DNA of 64,000 nt, from contig NC_081410.1 of NCBI RefSeq assembly GCF_030272615.1, forward strand, positions 113,585,933-113,649,932, in the 5' to 3' direction. Under the pieces are notes generated by a model. That model made no database searches and was not told the origin of the DNA. It saw nothing but the letters and a program-made list of their open reading frames with translations. The position numbers were made by a program, and so were the translations under genes. Positions 35,313-46,399 of this stretch are shown here, piece after piece (position 1 is the first letter of the stretch; each line of letters opens with the position of its first letter). The DNA is from Cryptomeria japonica. Its lineage: Eukaryota; Streptophyta; Pinopsida; Cupressales; Cupressaceae.

Positions 35313-37135
35313 ATGCCACCTAGAAGGGCGAACCCTCGAAGAGTAGAGCAGATGATGGAGGACTTCAAGAATGAGGTGAGGAATGAAATCCAGAACGCAT
35401 TGACAAAGGAACCCTAAATCTGAGGATGAGTATGAAAAAATTGGTGAAGAGCTTGAAGCAGAAGAGGCTCAAGGACGAGAAGATGGAAGAGAGGAAAGAT
35501 TCATGAGAGCAGTGGCACAAGTGTTTAAAGTTCATAAAGTGGAAGTTTCAAACTTTTCTGGAATGTTGAACCTAGAGGATCTGATTGATTGGATCAAAGA
35601 GTTGGAGGATTACTTTGAGTTTGAGGATGTTAAGGACCTGCAGAGAGTTTGGTTGGCACAGACTAAGTTGAAAGGGCATGCTACCTTATGGTGGAAATAA
35701 TTATAGAAAGACAGAGTGGAGAATGGTGAAATAAAGATCACCTAGTGGAGATAGGTGGTTTCAAGATTGAAGGCCAACTTCGTGCCGGGAGACTATGAGT
35801 TGGAATTGTTCAAGAAGTTGCAGAACCTAAAACAGAGAGACATGACTATGAAAGAATACACTGAGGAATTCTACAAGGTGATGATTAGATTTAGACATAG
35901 AGAGATGGGTATAGAAAAGGTGGTGAGGTACATAAATGGACTTGCATTTAACATCTAGGATGAGAGGAGTATGTTGAGGGTTTCCACAGTTGAAGAAGCT
36001 TACCAGTAAGCTTTGAAGGCTGAGGAGAAGGTGAGAAGAAGACAACTGAATAACCCTAGAGGAAAGGAGAGATTGAAGGGGCAGATGAGTACAGAGAAGA
36101 AGAATGTTGAAGAAGAATCAAAACCTAAGTGGAGTAAAGAACCAGAACATAAAATGTAGAGGAAAGGTAGTGGCAGTACCGATAGAAAATTTCCCGACAA
36201 ATGTTTCAAGTGTGGGGAAACTGGATGTAGATTTTATGAATGTAAGTAGAGAATGGCAAGAAGTTGTGTGGCAAATGAGGAACCGGAAGGTGAAGTTACC
36301 GAAATTGGTTGTACACCGGAGCAAGGAGAATCCCTTATGATGGAGTAGAGAAGTGAGGATATCGGATCTACTTAGAGAAAATTTCATTCCCGACTATGTG
36401 CAAATCAAGTGGTAAGTGTTGCAAGGTTATTGTGGATAGTGGAAGTATTGATAATTTGGTATCTGAAGAGATGGTAGTGAAGCTTGGATTAAAGAGGCTT
36501 GAGCATCCTTGTCCTTCCAAGGTAAGTTGGTTACAAGATGATCAAAAGATACAAGTAAAGGAATAGTGTTTGGTGAATTATAATATTGGGACTTTTAGGG
36601 ATGAGGTCTTGTTTGATGTTCTATCTATGAGTTCTTATCATGTCTTGCTGGGAAGACCTTGGCAGTTTGATAGATGAGCTATTTATGACTGTAGATGAAA
36701 ACTAATCACTATTGAGAAAGATGGGAAGAAGTTCACATTGACTTCTTTGAAGGAGAAAAAGAAAGAGGTGAAGAATCCGAGTCTTGATAAAAGTTGTCGT
36801 ACTAAGAAACTTGTTGCAGAGGTTATACCAGAAGGTGAGATGAGTTTGTAGAAAGATCTTACAGATAAACCTGATGGATAGATAAAACCGGATGGTAGAA
36901 AGCTTATGGTAACAAACCAGAGAAGTCTTGTGGCAGAAATAAATCAGAGTTGCAGAAGAAAGAGAGTAGTAAGAAGAGACAATTTGTAGATCTAAAGAAA
37001 AGGTTCAGAAAAACAAAGAGAGTCAGGGGTTAGAGAAGTCAGTTGAGGTCCCGAAGGAGATAAAGAATAGGTTTTCAGATAAGGAAGATGTTTTGATCAT
37101 AAATGAGCATGGGGTCTTTATCCTGAATCTTTTTT
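35313..37135 (+). pseudogene. E3 gag and protease, no RT or integrase
   Basis: Gag starts at ATG 35313 with an Arg-rich N-terminus and shifts frame before 35503. The capsid-type domain (35503-35960) has LKGHATLWWK and a YxEEFYKVMIRF stretch as in E5 gag. A zinc knuckle near 36205-36250 reads CX2CX4CX4C, its His having become Cys. After a frame change the protease keeps VDSGS (DSG at 36433-36441) and VLLGRPWQFDR. A charged tail leads to the 3' LTR. About a dozen stops are present. The absence of RT, RNase H and integrase looks like a family property, since E3b shares it. Confidence 0.82.
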
Positions 37136-37185
37136 GATATTCATGAGTTACCTCTCATGGAACATCTCTTTCTACTTGGGGTGTC

Positions 37186-37990
37186 TGATGTAGGAGCATC
37201 CCCAATCTATGAGCAATCTTGCATCAACCAAAAATATTTCCTTTCAGTTTAGTTCTTGTTCAATTCAGTGTGCAGTTTTCTATGTTCTTGCTGGTAGGTA
37301 CCGGTAGTTAATTTATTTTCATTGTAGATCCTATTTTTGGTTTCCAGGTTGGTTCATGTGCTTAATTCCATATTTTCAGTCCATTTGGATTCTTTTCTAG
37401 CTAGTTATCACTCCTGGATTGACTGTTTTTTGGTTCTGGGATAGTTCCTATGCTTACCGGTTAGTCTTCCTTCATTACCAGAGTGGTTCTTGGTGTGTGG
37501 ATCTATTTGGGGTCTTGTCCAATGTTCTTTGGTGTGTGGTCAATCTTCTGGCTGATCCGCACTTCTTGGTTTTTATTTTCCAAAAGAATTTCTTTGATTA
37601 TTAGGGCCAATCTAGTTACATGTTTCATTTTCTTGCATTGGTAAATGTAATCTTTTGTGGCCAACTTGGATATGTTCCGGATGGTATATATAGGGTATTA
37701 TGTAATCATTAGTAGGACAGAGGAAGTAGAAATCAGAATAAATATTTAGATTAGTGATTAGTGATCCGGTTGGATTGTATCTAGCTTGTAGCCTGCATGT
37801 AACCAATTAACTATCAGATGTTCTATGATGATTGTATGATGATAACCGGTTGGTTTCCATAGGTCCTAAGATAATAATATGATTTTTTTATGTGATCTTT
37901 TTATTTTTTCTTGTTGCTTTTGTTGTGTTACTCTTGCTGCATAAGCTAGTCAATTCTCTTTTGAGGATTTTATCGGTTATGGCTGCATCA
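37186..37990 (+). repeat. E3 3' LTR (805 bp)
   Basis: TGATGTAGGAGCATCCCC to GGCTGCATCA, TATATATA at 37685-37692, followed by the CCATG half of the target duplication. Confidence 0.92.
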
Positions 37991-38408
37991 CCATGACAAG
38001 TGGGAAGACGAGCAGCCTCTAGATGGAATCAATTAGGCCTTTATGGATGAACCCTTTGTGTATGAGGACTTCAAACAAGCCGTGAACCTTTACTCGTAGG
38101 CCATATGCCTTGACTCTTCCAACGCCATGTCTCTCATCAACAAATCGCAATCTAAAATTAAGAATTTTATAAATGTTATAGCTGATGCAAATTAGGTGAT
38201 AGAGTTGGATCCATTTGTGTCAAATGCATCAAACGGAATTACTCATGATCAAGAATCAAGAATTGTTTGGATTGGTCATGTTGATAGGATATCTCAAAAA
38301 ATGACTTGTCCTAGGGATTCCAATATTGTCTCTAGATGCACCATGAAAGTTCAGTTTGAACCATCCAACAAAAGAAAATGTCCATATTATTTCTTTCCTT
38401 CAATTTAA
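37991..38408 (+). pseudogene. Host sequence resuming after E3, with SGT1-like TPR fragment
   Basis: One frame is readable from 37995 to 38406 with two stops (TAG at 38097-38099 and 38193-38195). Codons 38037-38213 resemble the N-terminal TPR region of plant SGT1, a co-chaperone of HSP90 and SKP1 in immunity and ubiquitination. The match includes FKQAVNLYS, a downstream IKNF segment, ADAN and VIELDP. After about 38245 the similarity fades. The sequence upstream, across the E3 insertion, is not SGT1. It could be a captured gene fragment in a retroelement or a decayed host pseudogene. The fragment is too short and broken to work. Confidence 0.6.
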
Positions 38409-38819
38409 AAAGTAAAATATCTCACATAACTTATAAACATAAATCATTAACAATAATTTTATATTATAATACATTTACAAAATAATATAATTTTTTATAT
38501 CAAACAAAAATTAAAGCATAATATTCCCAAAGATTAGCATAAAGAAAATCACTCTGCTACTTAGAGTGGAAAGTGAAGTGCCTATTTTATCTTTTAATTA
38601 TTAATGCATTATATCCTTTTAATAGAGTGGCTATAACTATTTTTAGAAAAAAATTATACATATAATATGATGAATATTAAATATTTTTAAAATATAAATT
38701 TAATATGATTTTTAAAATCTTATATTTATGTTAGTTAGTTAGAGATGAATAATTTGAATTATGAATTTCTAGTATTGATTAGTTAGTTATATTTATGATA
38801 GTTAGTTAGCGACATATTA
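38409..38819. other. AT-rich DNA with dispersed repeat copy 2 (38595-38780)
   Basis: No gene seen. Bases 38595-38780 match 16530-16710 in the same orientation. Confidence 0.55.
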
Positions 38820-39022
38820 CCGGAAAATGATCCAAATGAGATGCGGTTTGAAAGAAAGAAAGATGATCAAGTCTTCAAGTAGAATCCAACTCCATAGGAT
38901 CCGGTGAGCCAAAACCGAGACACACAAAAAGAAAATTGAAACTGCAAACAAAATAGAAAGGAAAATGTTTTTGGTTGATGCAAGATTGTTGTGAAATGGG
39001 GATGCTTCGGCATCAATATAGT
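38820..39022 (-). repeat. Inverted LTR fragment related to E3
   Basis: On the minus strand it begins TGATGCCGAAGCATCCCC and continues with a CTTGCATCAACCAAAAACAT stretch like the first 150-200 bp of the E3 LTRs. The rest of the LTR is missing. Confidence 0.65.
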
Positions 39023-39029
39023 TATGGGA

Positions 39030-39624
39030 TCCATGATAAAAACCCATGGTGGTTGAGGGAGCTCAAAAAAACTCAATGTTTTCTATTTCTTGCAGGGACA
39101 AGATGGATGCTAGCAATTTTCAAGGACCTAGTTTTGCTAGTGTTGGTTTTTTGTTAGGATTGGGCTTTGTGGTTTTCTATGGCCCAAAGAATCTGCTACA
39201 GGTTGTGGGAGCTTGGGAAAACCCTTCTTGTTGGCTGAGGGTGCCTAGAAATACCCTTGTTCTTTGTTCTTTAAGATATATTGTTTGTTGACTTAAATTT
39301 TATGCTTGTACCAACCTGTTTGGTAATGTTCATCTTTTGAGTGTTGGTTGGAATTTGATTGGTTGTTGTTGCTTTGTTTTTACTATTTATTCTCTTTGTA
39401 GCCTTTGGGTTTTGGCAGTTGGATGCCCGCAAGTCTAGAAGGTTTCAATTCCTTTCTAATACCTATTGTCCACTACAAGGTAGTCTAGTCCATTTTACAT
39501 TGGCAGCTCTTTGTTTATAAAGGGTTTCGGGGCCCCTTCAAAACCTATTTTATCCTAATAAAAAATAATAACAACAATAGTAACAATAGCAATAATAATA
39601 ACAATAACAACAATAATAACAATA
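39030..39624 (+). mobile_element. LINE 3'-end fragment with (TAACAA)n-like tail
   Basis: Sequence like LINE 3' UTRs ends TTTATAAAGGGTTTCGGGG...CCTAATAAAAAA and then a TAACAA/AAT microsatellite from about 39560. The tail continues beyond the inserted element at 40620-40706. No coding domain remains. Confidence 0.5.
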
Positions 39625-40619
39625 GGGTGAAATCACAATACTAGTTCCCACTTTTTGATGAACTTTGACACTTAGATGAACATTTTGAAGAAAACCTTCG
39701 CTTTTCGACACCTATAACTTTTAAACAGTTAATAATTTGAAGCTAATGTAAACTAGTGATTTTTAACATCTTGTTTGCAAATATTAAATATATTTTTTTC
39801 AATTTTTTTTTAATAAAATTTAATTGACTTTTCCATCTCCCTCAAATAATAGTTTTTTTACAACAAACAACATTTTTTAAGAGTGATGTGCATCCTGAAA
39901 TGCATAATTTTTTTTCTATAAATGATAAAAATTTAATTCTTTTAAATTTTGGTTTGTAACATCAATACCTAGGGCATGTAGTTGGTTTGATAGTGATATG
40001 TTGAATATTTTTTCATTTTATTAAGTTTTGAAGTCTGACTAATTATAATTTAGATATAGGTGTACTTTTGAACACATAACTTGTTCTATATATATCAAAA
40101 TTGAATTTTATTTTTTTGTTAGAAATAAGACATCAATACCTAGTGCATAGATATTTTTCAGAATTTTTTTGAATTAGTTTACTATTTTTTCCAATGCATT
40201 GAATAGATAAGTTCATGTTCGGTGAAAAACCTACATTCATTAGAAATTAAATAAAAATATATTAATGAAATTAAATATATTAAAAATTATACTATTTGGA
40301 AAGCTTATAACAAGGACCAAATAATTAAAGAAACAAAACTTCTAAATGAATTCATTTGACCCCCCAAAAGTTAATGTAAAATTGGTCTTTTATTAGCATT
40401 TGATAGATGCAAAGGAGACTCTATTGCAAGTATGATTTAGAAGTAGAGAGGTTCTATCCAGGAAATTTTGATCTAAGAGCCTTTGATCTAACTCTCTTCA
40501 ATTAATTACTTCAAAAGGGACCTCTTAAAGCTTAAATCATTATATTTTCTAAAAAAATTATGATTTTAGCAAAAATCAGGATGTACCAAAAAGTGGGAAC
40601 CAATATTGTGAGTTCACCC
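39625..40619. mobile_element. Non-autonomous TIR element (995 bp) in a LINE tail
   Basis: The ends are inverted repeats of about 36 bp with four mismatches. The left starts GGGTGAAATCACAATACTAG; the right, reverse-complemented, starts GGGTGAACTCACAATATTGG; both continue TTCCCACTTTTTG. AATA flanks both sides, but the surrounding microsatellite makes duplication length uncertain. No transposase is encoded. The family (PIF/Harbinger-like or other MITE) is not determined. Confidence 0.75.
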
Positions 40620-40706
40620 AATAATAATAACAATAACAACAATAATAACAATAATAACAAAAATAACAATAATAACAATAAGAATATCAATAACAATAAG
40701 AATATT
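40620..40706. repeat. AAT/AAC microsatellite
   Basis: Continuation of the tail interrupted at 39624. Confidence 0.85.
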
Positions 40707-40899
40707 ATGGGGGTGAATGTTGTGGACTATTTTTATCTAGACGTATCTGGCCCTTTTTCAATGGCTAAGTGGAAATCCACTGAATTCTTCCTGGTGGATC
40801 AGGAGATCAAGACAACCTATATTGTGGAATTAAGCAAGAGATTTGTTGTTTTCATTGACTTGGATGATATGAGTTAATTTGGCTTAAATCTAAGTCTAT

Positions 40900-42063
40900 C
40901 CTTTATTCGTTAAAGATGGCTATAAGTCCATGTCCTCATCCCATCTGGGGATCCCTTGGCCTTCAAGACATTTTTGGAATGTGGCTTGTCTCACTAAAGT
41001 TGGTGCTTTTGCCTGGTTGGTTGTTTAGCATAGAGTTATTACTGGTATGAGGTTGGATAGATTTCCAGGGGATTACTATAATTTTTCCTTGTGTGTTGTG
41101 TGGTTATTGTTTGTAGTCAGCAAATCACTTGTCTGTTCATTACACTTTTACTTTAGAATGTTGGTACTAGCTTTTTGGTAAGATAAACTGGTCTGCGATA
41201 TGCCTGGATTTGATGTCTCAATTCAGAAGTTGGCCTTCCTTGTTTACATCTTCTTTCTATTCTTGTTTATAGGACATCACCCCTTCCATCCTTATTTGGA
41301 ACATCTAGTTATAAAGGAATAATAGAATTTTCAAAAAGAGGTCCTCCTCCTTGATCGATGTCTTGTTCTGAATTGAGAAATCCATTTCAAAAACTAATCT
41401 ATCTTATATTTATAAAAATCTGGATCATCTATGTTCCTTTTCTTCCTTCCCAAATCTAAATATAAGCTAAAGTTATGTGTTATCTAAATCAAAAAAATTG
41501 CCTCAACTAGTATCAAAATCTATGTTCCTTTTCTTCCTTCCCATGGTTCCTTAGCTAAAGTTGCCTCAACTAGTATCAAAAGAAAAGATGCTAAATGGAT
41601 TCCTCCTCCCAAATCTAAATATAAGATAAATTATGATGGTGCCTCTAGGAGTAATCCGAGAAAATCTGGTATTTGAGTGGTAATCATTGATGATGGTCAG
41701 AATATAGTCAAGGTTATGTATAAATGCATTATGGATGGAACTAATAACATTGCAGAATTTCAGGCTCTCTCCTTTAGTTTGGATTTGGCAATCTCTATGA
41801 ATATCAGGGATATTATCATAGAAGGGGACTCGATGGTTGTATTTCATGTTGTTGCTAATAAAAAATGTATGACATGGCATCTTCAATACTTGTTAGATAA
41901 AATTCTTCTACAGCTTCAATTTTTTTATTCATATTCTATTAATCATTGTTATAGGGAAGCTAATTATCTTGTTGACTCTTTGGCAAATAAGGCTATAGAT
42001 GAGAATGCTCAATCTTTGGTGGTGGCAAATAAAGATCTTTTGTCATTACTCAAGAAAATATGA
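40900..42063 (+). pseudogene. LINE-2 ORF2 C-terminus: zinc-binding region and RNase H
   Basis: Bases about 40930-41130 carry a decayed zf-RVT-like stretch (KVGAFAWLV and a later Cys-x-x-Cys-like motif) typical between RT and RNase H in plant LINEs. RNase H spans 41590-41990 and keeps NYDGASRSNP, IAEFQALSF with the catalytic Glu, IEGDS with the Asp, and CYREANYLVDSLAN. A TGA lies at 41674-41676. Endonuclease and RT are absent, so the copy is 5'-truncated as is usual for LINEs. Local duplications between about 41430 and 41640 disturb the linker. Confidence 0.75.
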
Positions 42064-42815
42064 TATTGTTGGAATTTAAGTTTTGTGGTTGATTAGCTTT
42101 GATATTATCTTATGACTAATAATGAATCTTATTGGGTTGATTAATTGATTACTTCTTGGCATGGGCTACTTTTGGCAAAATTATTAAGGTTAAACATGCT
42201 ATGTTTAATATTAAGGGTGTTTTTGCAAGCTTGAGATTTATATTTTCATTCCTTTTTTGGCATTAGAATTGTCTTTTCACTTTGCTTGAGGTCAATCATG
42301 GAAATATTTCATTATTGATATTGAGTACGGTGTTTGCCTCATGGATGCAAATGGCTTATGCTACTCAGTGTTTTCCTTTTCATTACTTGCAATGATGTAT
42401 TTTGGATGTGACACTTTCATCCCTGGATGGGGTCTTGTAATGATTAAATCCCTCTATCTGCATTAGGAAATATTTATAGTTGTACGGTGAGCATCTTTTG
42501 AGTTGTTCTTATGATCACTTGCTTCTCCCCCTAACTAAGGAGAGTTGTTAATTAATTTTGGTACAAGTCTTCTTCATGTCATTGGGTGACATGGTCATCT
42601 GTTTTATGACATATGTGCTTGAGCAATGAGGACAGAACTTCAAAATTTGTGTATAGTTAATTTGGGTGATGGCTTTTCTAAACTGATATGACAGTTGGCT
42701 CATGGGATATATTGATCGTATCACCTCATATTAAGTGATATATTTTCTCTTATTTGATAATTATTGGTCATGTTGTCGATCATTGTGAAAATTTTGGTAT
42801 TTATGATACTTGATT
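42064..42815 (+). other. LINE-2 3' UTR, first part
   Basis: No domain found. It ends with TGATT (42811-42815), the left target duplication of E4. Confidence 0.6.
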
Positions 42816-43961
42816 TGTTAGGCCCAATATGGAAAGCTAATGTACTGAGAGGGGAGGGGTGAATCAGTACTAAAAAACTTTTCTTGAATAATAACTTTAC
42901 TATTATGCATAAACAGAATAGTGCAGTAACATAAAATAAAGTTAAAGCAAATAGATAACAATCATACATGATTCACTCCATAACACATATTTTGGTTACG
43001 CAGAAACTCTTGGTTAGAGAGAAAAACTGTGGTGGGGATGGCACCCACAACTTTACTACTGCAATAATAAAGAGTGCTCGGTTAGAGCTACATTTTAGCT
43101 ATTTCTGATAGCTTACCCTATTAGGAGTAACAAGATCTATTAGATCTACCTTGCTAAAGGATTTTACAACATTTAATCTGAATGCTACACTTGGTTAGAG
43201 GCTTTACAATTTATAGACTTGATTAGAGTCTTTTACCCTGTTAAAGGTTTCTCTTTCAACTTGACAATATTACATAAAAATCATTACAAATATCTGCAGC
43301 TTTACATCTGAAATGTTTTAGCAGATTCTATGTGCGTAGAATAGATTACCCTGCTTATAGTATACCTCGGTAACCCATATAGTAACTCGGTAAACCCTTG
43401 TATTTACTCTATTCTTTGACTGTTCTCTGAAAACCTTCTTGGTGACCTCTGTGTCTCTGTAATAGTCTTCTTATACACATATACACCCTTAACACATGCT
43501 GTACAAATAGATCTCTTAAGACAGTGATCTAATTCATTGCTTTGATCTTACAAACATGATTCCTCGAATGAATAACTATACAAAATATTTCATTGGTTAG
43601 ATTGATCTCAAAATCATACACAATCTTCTAGTGCAATTTCCAATGTAATAATGGTTCAATGTGCCTCGATCTTGTAACACATTTTCATATGCATGTCCAG
43701 GTTCAATGTATCTGGTAACACATTTCACTCGGTGTATGTCAACTCGGTGTGTCATCTTTATTGCTCGGTAGCCATGAAAAGATACTCGATAGACAGCTCG
43801 GTGTGTACTGCGTTCTATGACTGCTTTCTTCTATAACCGACTAGACTGTGCTTACCAACTTCTTTGTGTATACCGACTACATGATTCGGTAGTGCTAACT
43901 AGCTATAGTATATAGTATGACTTTGAATATAAAAATTAATGCAACTTGATAAGTAGTAACA
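42816..43961 (-). repeat. E4 3' LTR
   Basis: On the plus strand it starts TGTTAGGCCCAATATGGAAA and ends TAAGTAGTAACA. It differs from its partner by several percent by eye. Confidence 0.93.
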
Positions 43962-43976
43962 ATCTCCCCTTTTGAG
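43962..43976 (-). promoter_or_regulatory. E4 polypurine tract
   Basis: The minus strand reads CTCAAAAGGGGAGA directly before the 3' LTR. Confidence 0.8.
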
Positions 43977-44781
43977 ATTAGTTGAGATGTTTGACAAAAA
44001 CTACTTTCAAAGTCATAACTCAAAAATCTATATACATTGCAAAATGACTATACTTGACAATATATACAATAGTCAATGAAATAGTATATTCAGATATACT
44101 CCCCTTATCATTATACTGTACATAACTCTAATTTTGCATGCTTGATTCTGTGCTTGTGTGCTCTACTTTCTCTGCTTAGTATACTCCCCTTGTATACAAT
44201 ACTCTGAATACTATATCAAAAATGTATCACTCCCTCAATATATTAGATTACTCCCATTATATAGTATCACTCCCCCTTTTTGACAAACATCAAAAACTTA
44301 ATTTCCATCCAGAGGCGGTAATTGATCAAAAATAGATTTATACTTTTTCTGGGCGTCGGTGAGAGCGACAGGGAGGGCATCCTTTACACTTTCCATTAAA
44401 GAAGTTTGTGCTTGAACATTAGCCAATAGGGATATTAAGCCATTAAGAGTGCTTCCCTATTGTGTAGTAGATAGGCGTGTAGCTCGGTTAATCTGTTCTT
44501 GAACTAATGAAAGATGAGGAAGGAATAATGTCTGGAGTTTCATTATATCCATCCTGATCTTATGTTCTTCATTTCTTAGTTCCAATTGTTGAGCCATGAG
44601 TTGTTGAAGCTTTGTATAAAAATTTCGAACTGAATTGGGCTCTATGGTCAACTTATTTGAGAGATCGGCGATCTCTTTCTCAATTGCATCAGTTTTATTC
44701 TTGATATCTTTAATGAATATAGAAAATGTACAAAATTTCTTAAATAAATAAAGAATATGCTTGAGCAAAGGGGGAGTATGG

Positions 44782-46358
44782 TGTAGGAGCACCCTTTCAA
44801 GCTCTCCCTCCTTCTTTTGTTGCTGTTATGCTCTTATGAAGCCATTGTACATAAAATAATGAGCCATGTGCTTATAGTTCCTAGTTAGGGTCCTAGTGGA
44901 GATCTTAGGGGTCATAAGTCAAGATTGAGATTTTATTGAAAATGGAGGGCATGTGTGTCTTTGTGGTGTTTAGGGCTCCTTCATAGCATGGTGGTGTCCT
45001 AAGGTTGGCCCATTGTGGGTCTAGGAGTCATGAAGAGCAACATTGGGAAAGTTGCTCAAAAGTTGCAAAAGTTGCATGACAACTTTTAAAAGTTGTCAAG
45101 CAACTTTTCCACCAGGAGGCCAAAATCCTTAGTTTGGCATGGAAAACCCCAATATGGGCACACAGACCAAGGCAAAGGTGGTATAAGTATTTTTAAACCC
45201 AAAATGCATGGGTTGGATGTTAGAAATTGTACAGCCCAAGCAAGAAGAGCTTGATTGTGACAGTTTGTTGGTTACTAATTAGATTGAATGAAGTTACCGG
45301 GCAAGTAAATGGATTGAACTGCATGCAAAACTATGTGAAATGTCTTCTATGGTGTAAATAATTTCATTGTGAGTGATTAGTTTAGGTTTTTGTTTACCGG
45401 TTGAGTGTGTTTGTAAATAGCTTGTAATTTGTAGTCTCACTGTCCAGTTTTGGACTGGTTGTGTAAATGAAGTCATAACTCCATTCCCCATTGTGGAATC
45501 ACCATCAAACCATGGGGAATGGAAGTGAAGAACCTATACTATAGTCCCATGAAAGTAGGGCCCTTAAAAATGAAGGAAGGCCAAGCAAAGACCCACTCCT
45601 AGGCGAGACTAGACAGTCCCCAGTTAGGAGAGGTCAAATTGCAGAGGTCTTGGAGAGCAAGGTTGGTCAGAGTAGAGTGCACCCATTGGAGGAGGTGTAG
45701 AGGAGTGAGTGAAACATCATTGGTGCGAAGGAGGAGCCTCCACCAATCCAAACAATGTGGCTAAAACACAAAACCTTCACTTTGACCCAGGCATATCCCA
45801 AAAACCCTCACAAAAACCCTTGAAAACCTTAAAATCCACCTAGGACAGTGTATGGACACTTGGAGGCCTAAAACCTAGAAAATCCATGAGTCCTTGCCAA
45901 ATGAATGGTAGTCCATTTTGGGAGTTTGGGTTGTTTGTGCGCCGTTTGTGAGAGGGAGCCCTAGAAGACCGATTAGGAGGCCTAATTGGTCCTAATCCTT
46001 GTAGCCCTATTTGAAGGAAAAAACACAAAAATGTGAAATCGGTAAGGGGTTGAAGGCTTGAAACATCTTGGGGGCACATGAATGCATGGGAAGACCATGA
46101 AATAGACCTATTATAACCTTGCTAAGACCTTGGAAGGTGTGGAACATGCCTAGCCCTTATTAGCCTTAGTAAGGGGTTTTGAGTCTCATGAGTAGGTGAG
46201 ACCTTAGGAGTATCATTGCAACTCATTGCTGGGTGGATTTGGCAAGGTTAGGGGATTCCTCAAGCAAAGGAAGTCCTAGAGACCCTAGGGTGTGTAGAGA
46301 ACACCAGGTGATCCAAGAGAATAGACTAGGCTAGTCTATCCCTAACCCCATCCCATCA
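44782..46358 (+). repeat. E5 5' LTR
   Basis: TG...CA ends; a TATAAGT box near 45182 (matching region also in the 3' LTR). The short repeat AAAGTTGC/ACAACTTTTAAAAGTTGT near 45050-45110 forms a palindrome kept in both LTRs. Confidence 0.93.
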
Positions 46359-46361
46359 GAT

Positions 46362-46373
46362 TGGTATCAGAGC
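46362..46373 (+). promoter_or_regulatory. E5 primer-binding site
   Basis: TGGTATCAGAGC, initiator Met-tRNA type, three bases after the LTR. Confidence 0.95.
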
Positions 46374-46399
46374 AAAGTAAAAGACTTGTTGGACTATGT

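Larger units (their letters stand above)
18392..37990 (+). mobile_element. E3: gag-protease-only LTR retrotransposon, split by E2
   Basis: The 5' LTR is in two pieces (18392-18989 and 34947-35157, 809 bp joined) because E2 sits inside it. Then come a Met-tRNA primer site, gag and protease, and the 3' LTR (37186-37990, 805 bp). Flanking 5-mers are TCATG (18387-18391) and CCATG (37991-37995), a target duplication with one C/T difference. Only about 2 kb lies between the LTRs and no RT or integrase is present. Gag and protease resemble those of the chromovirus E5. Confidence 0.88.

Noticed and set aside
40710-40877. Open frame starting in the microsatellite
   Set aside because: Its Asn-rich start is the simple repeat and the rest is LINE sequence with no domain match in that frame.
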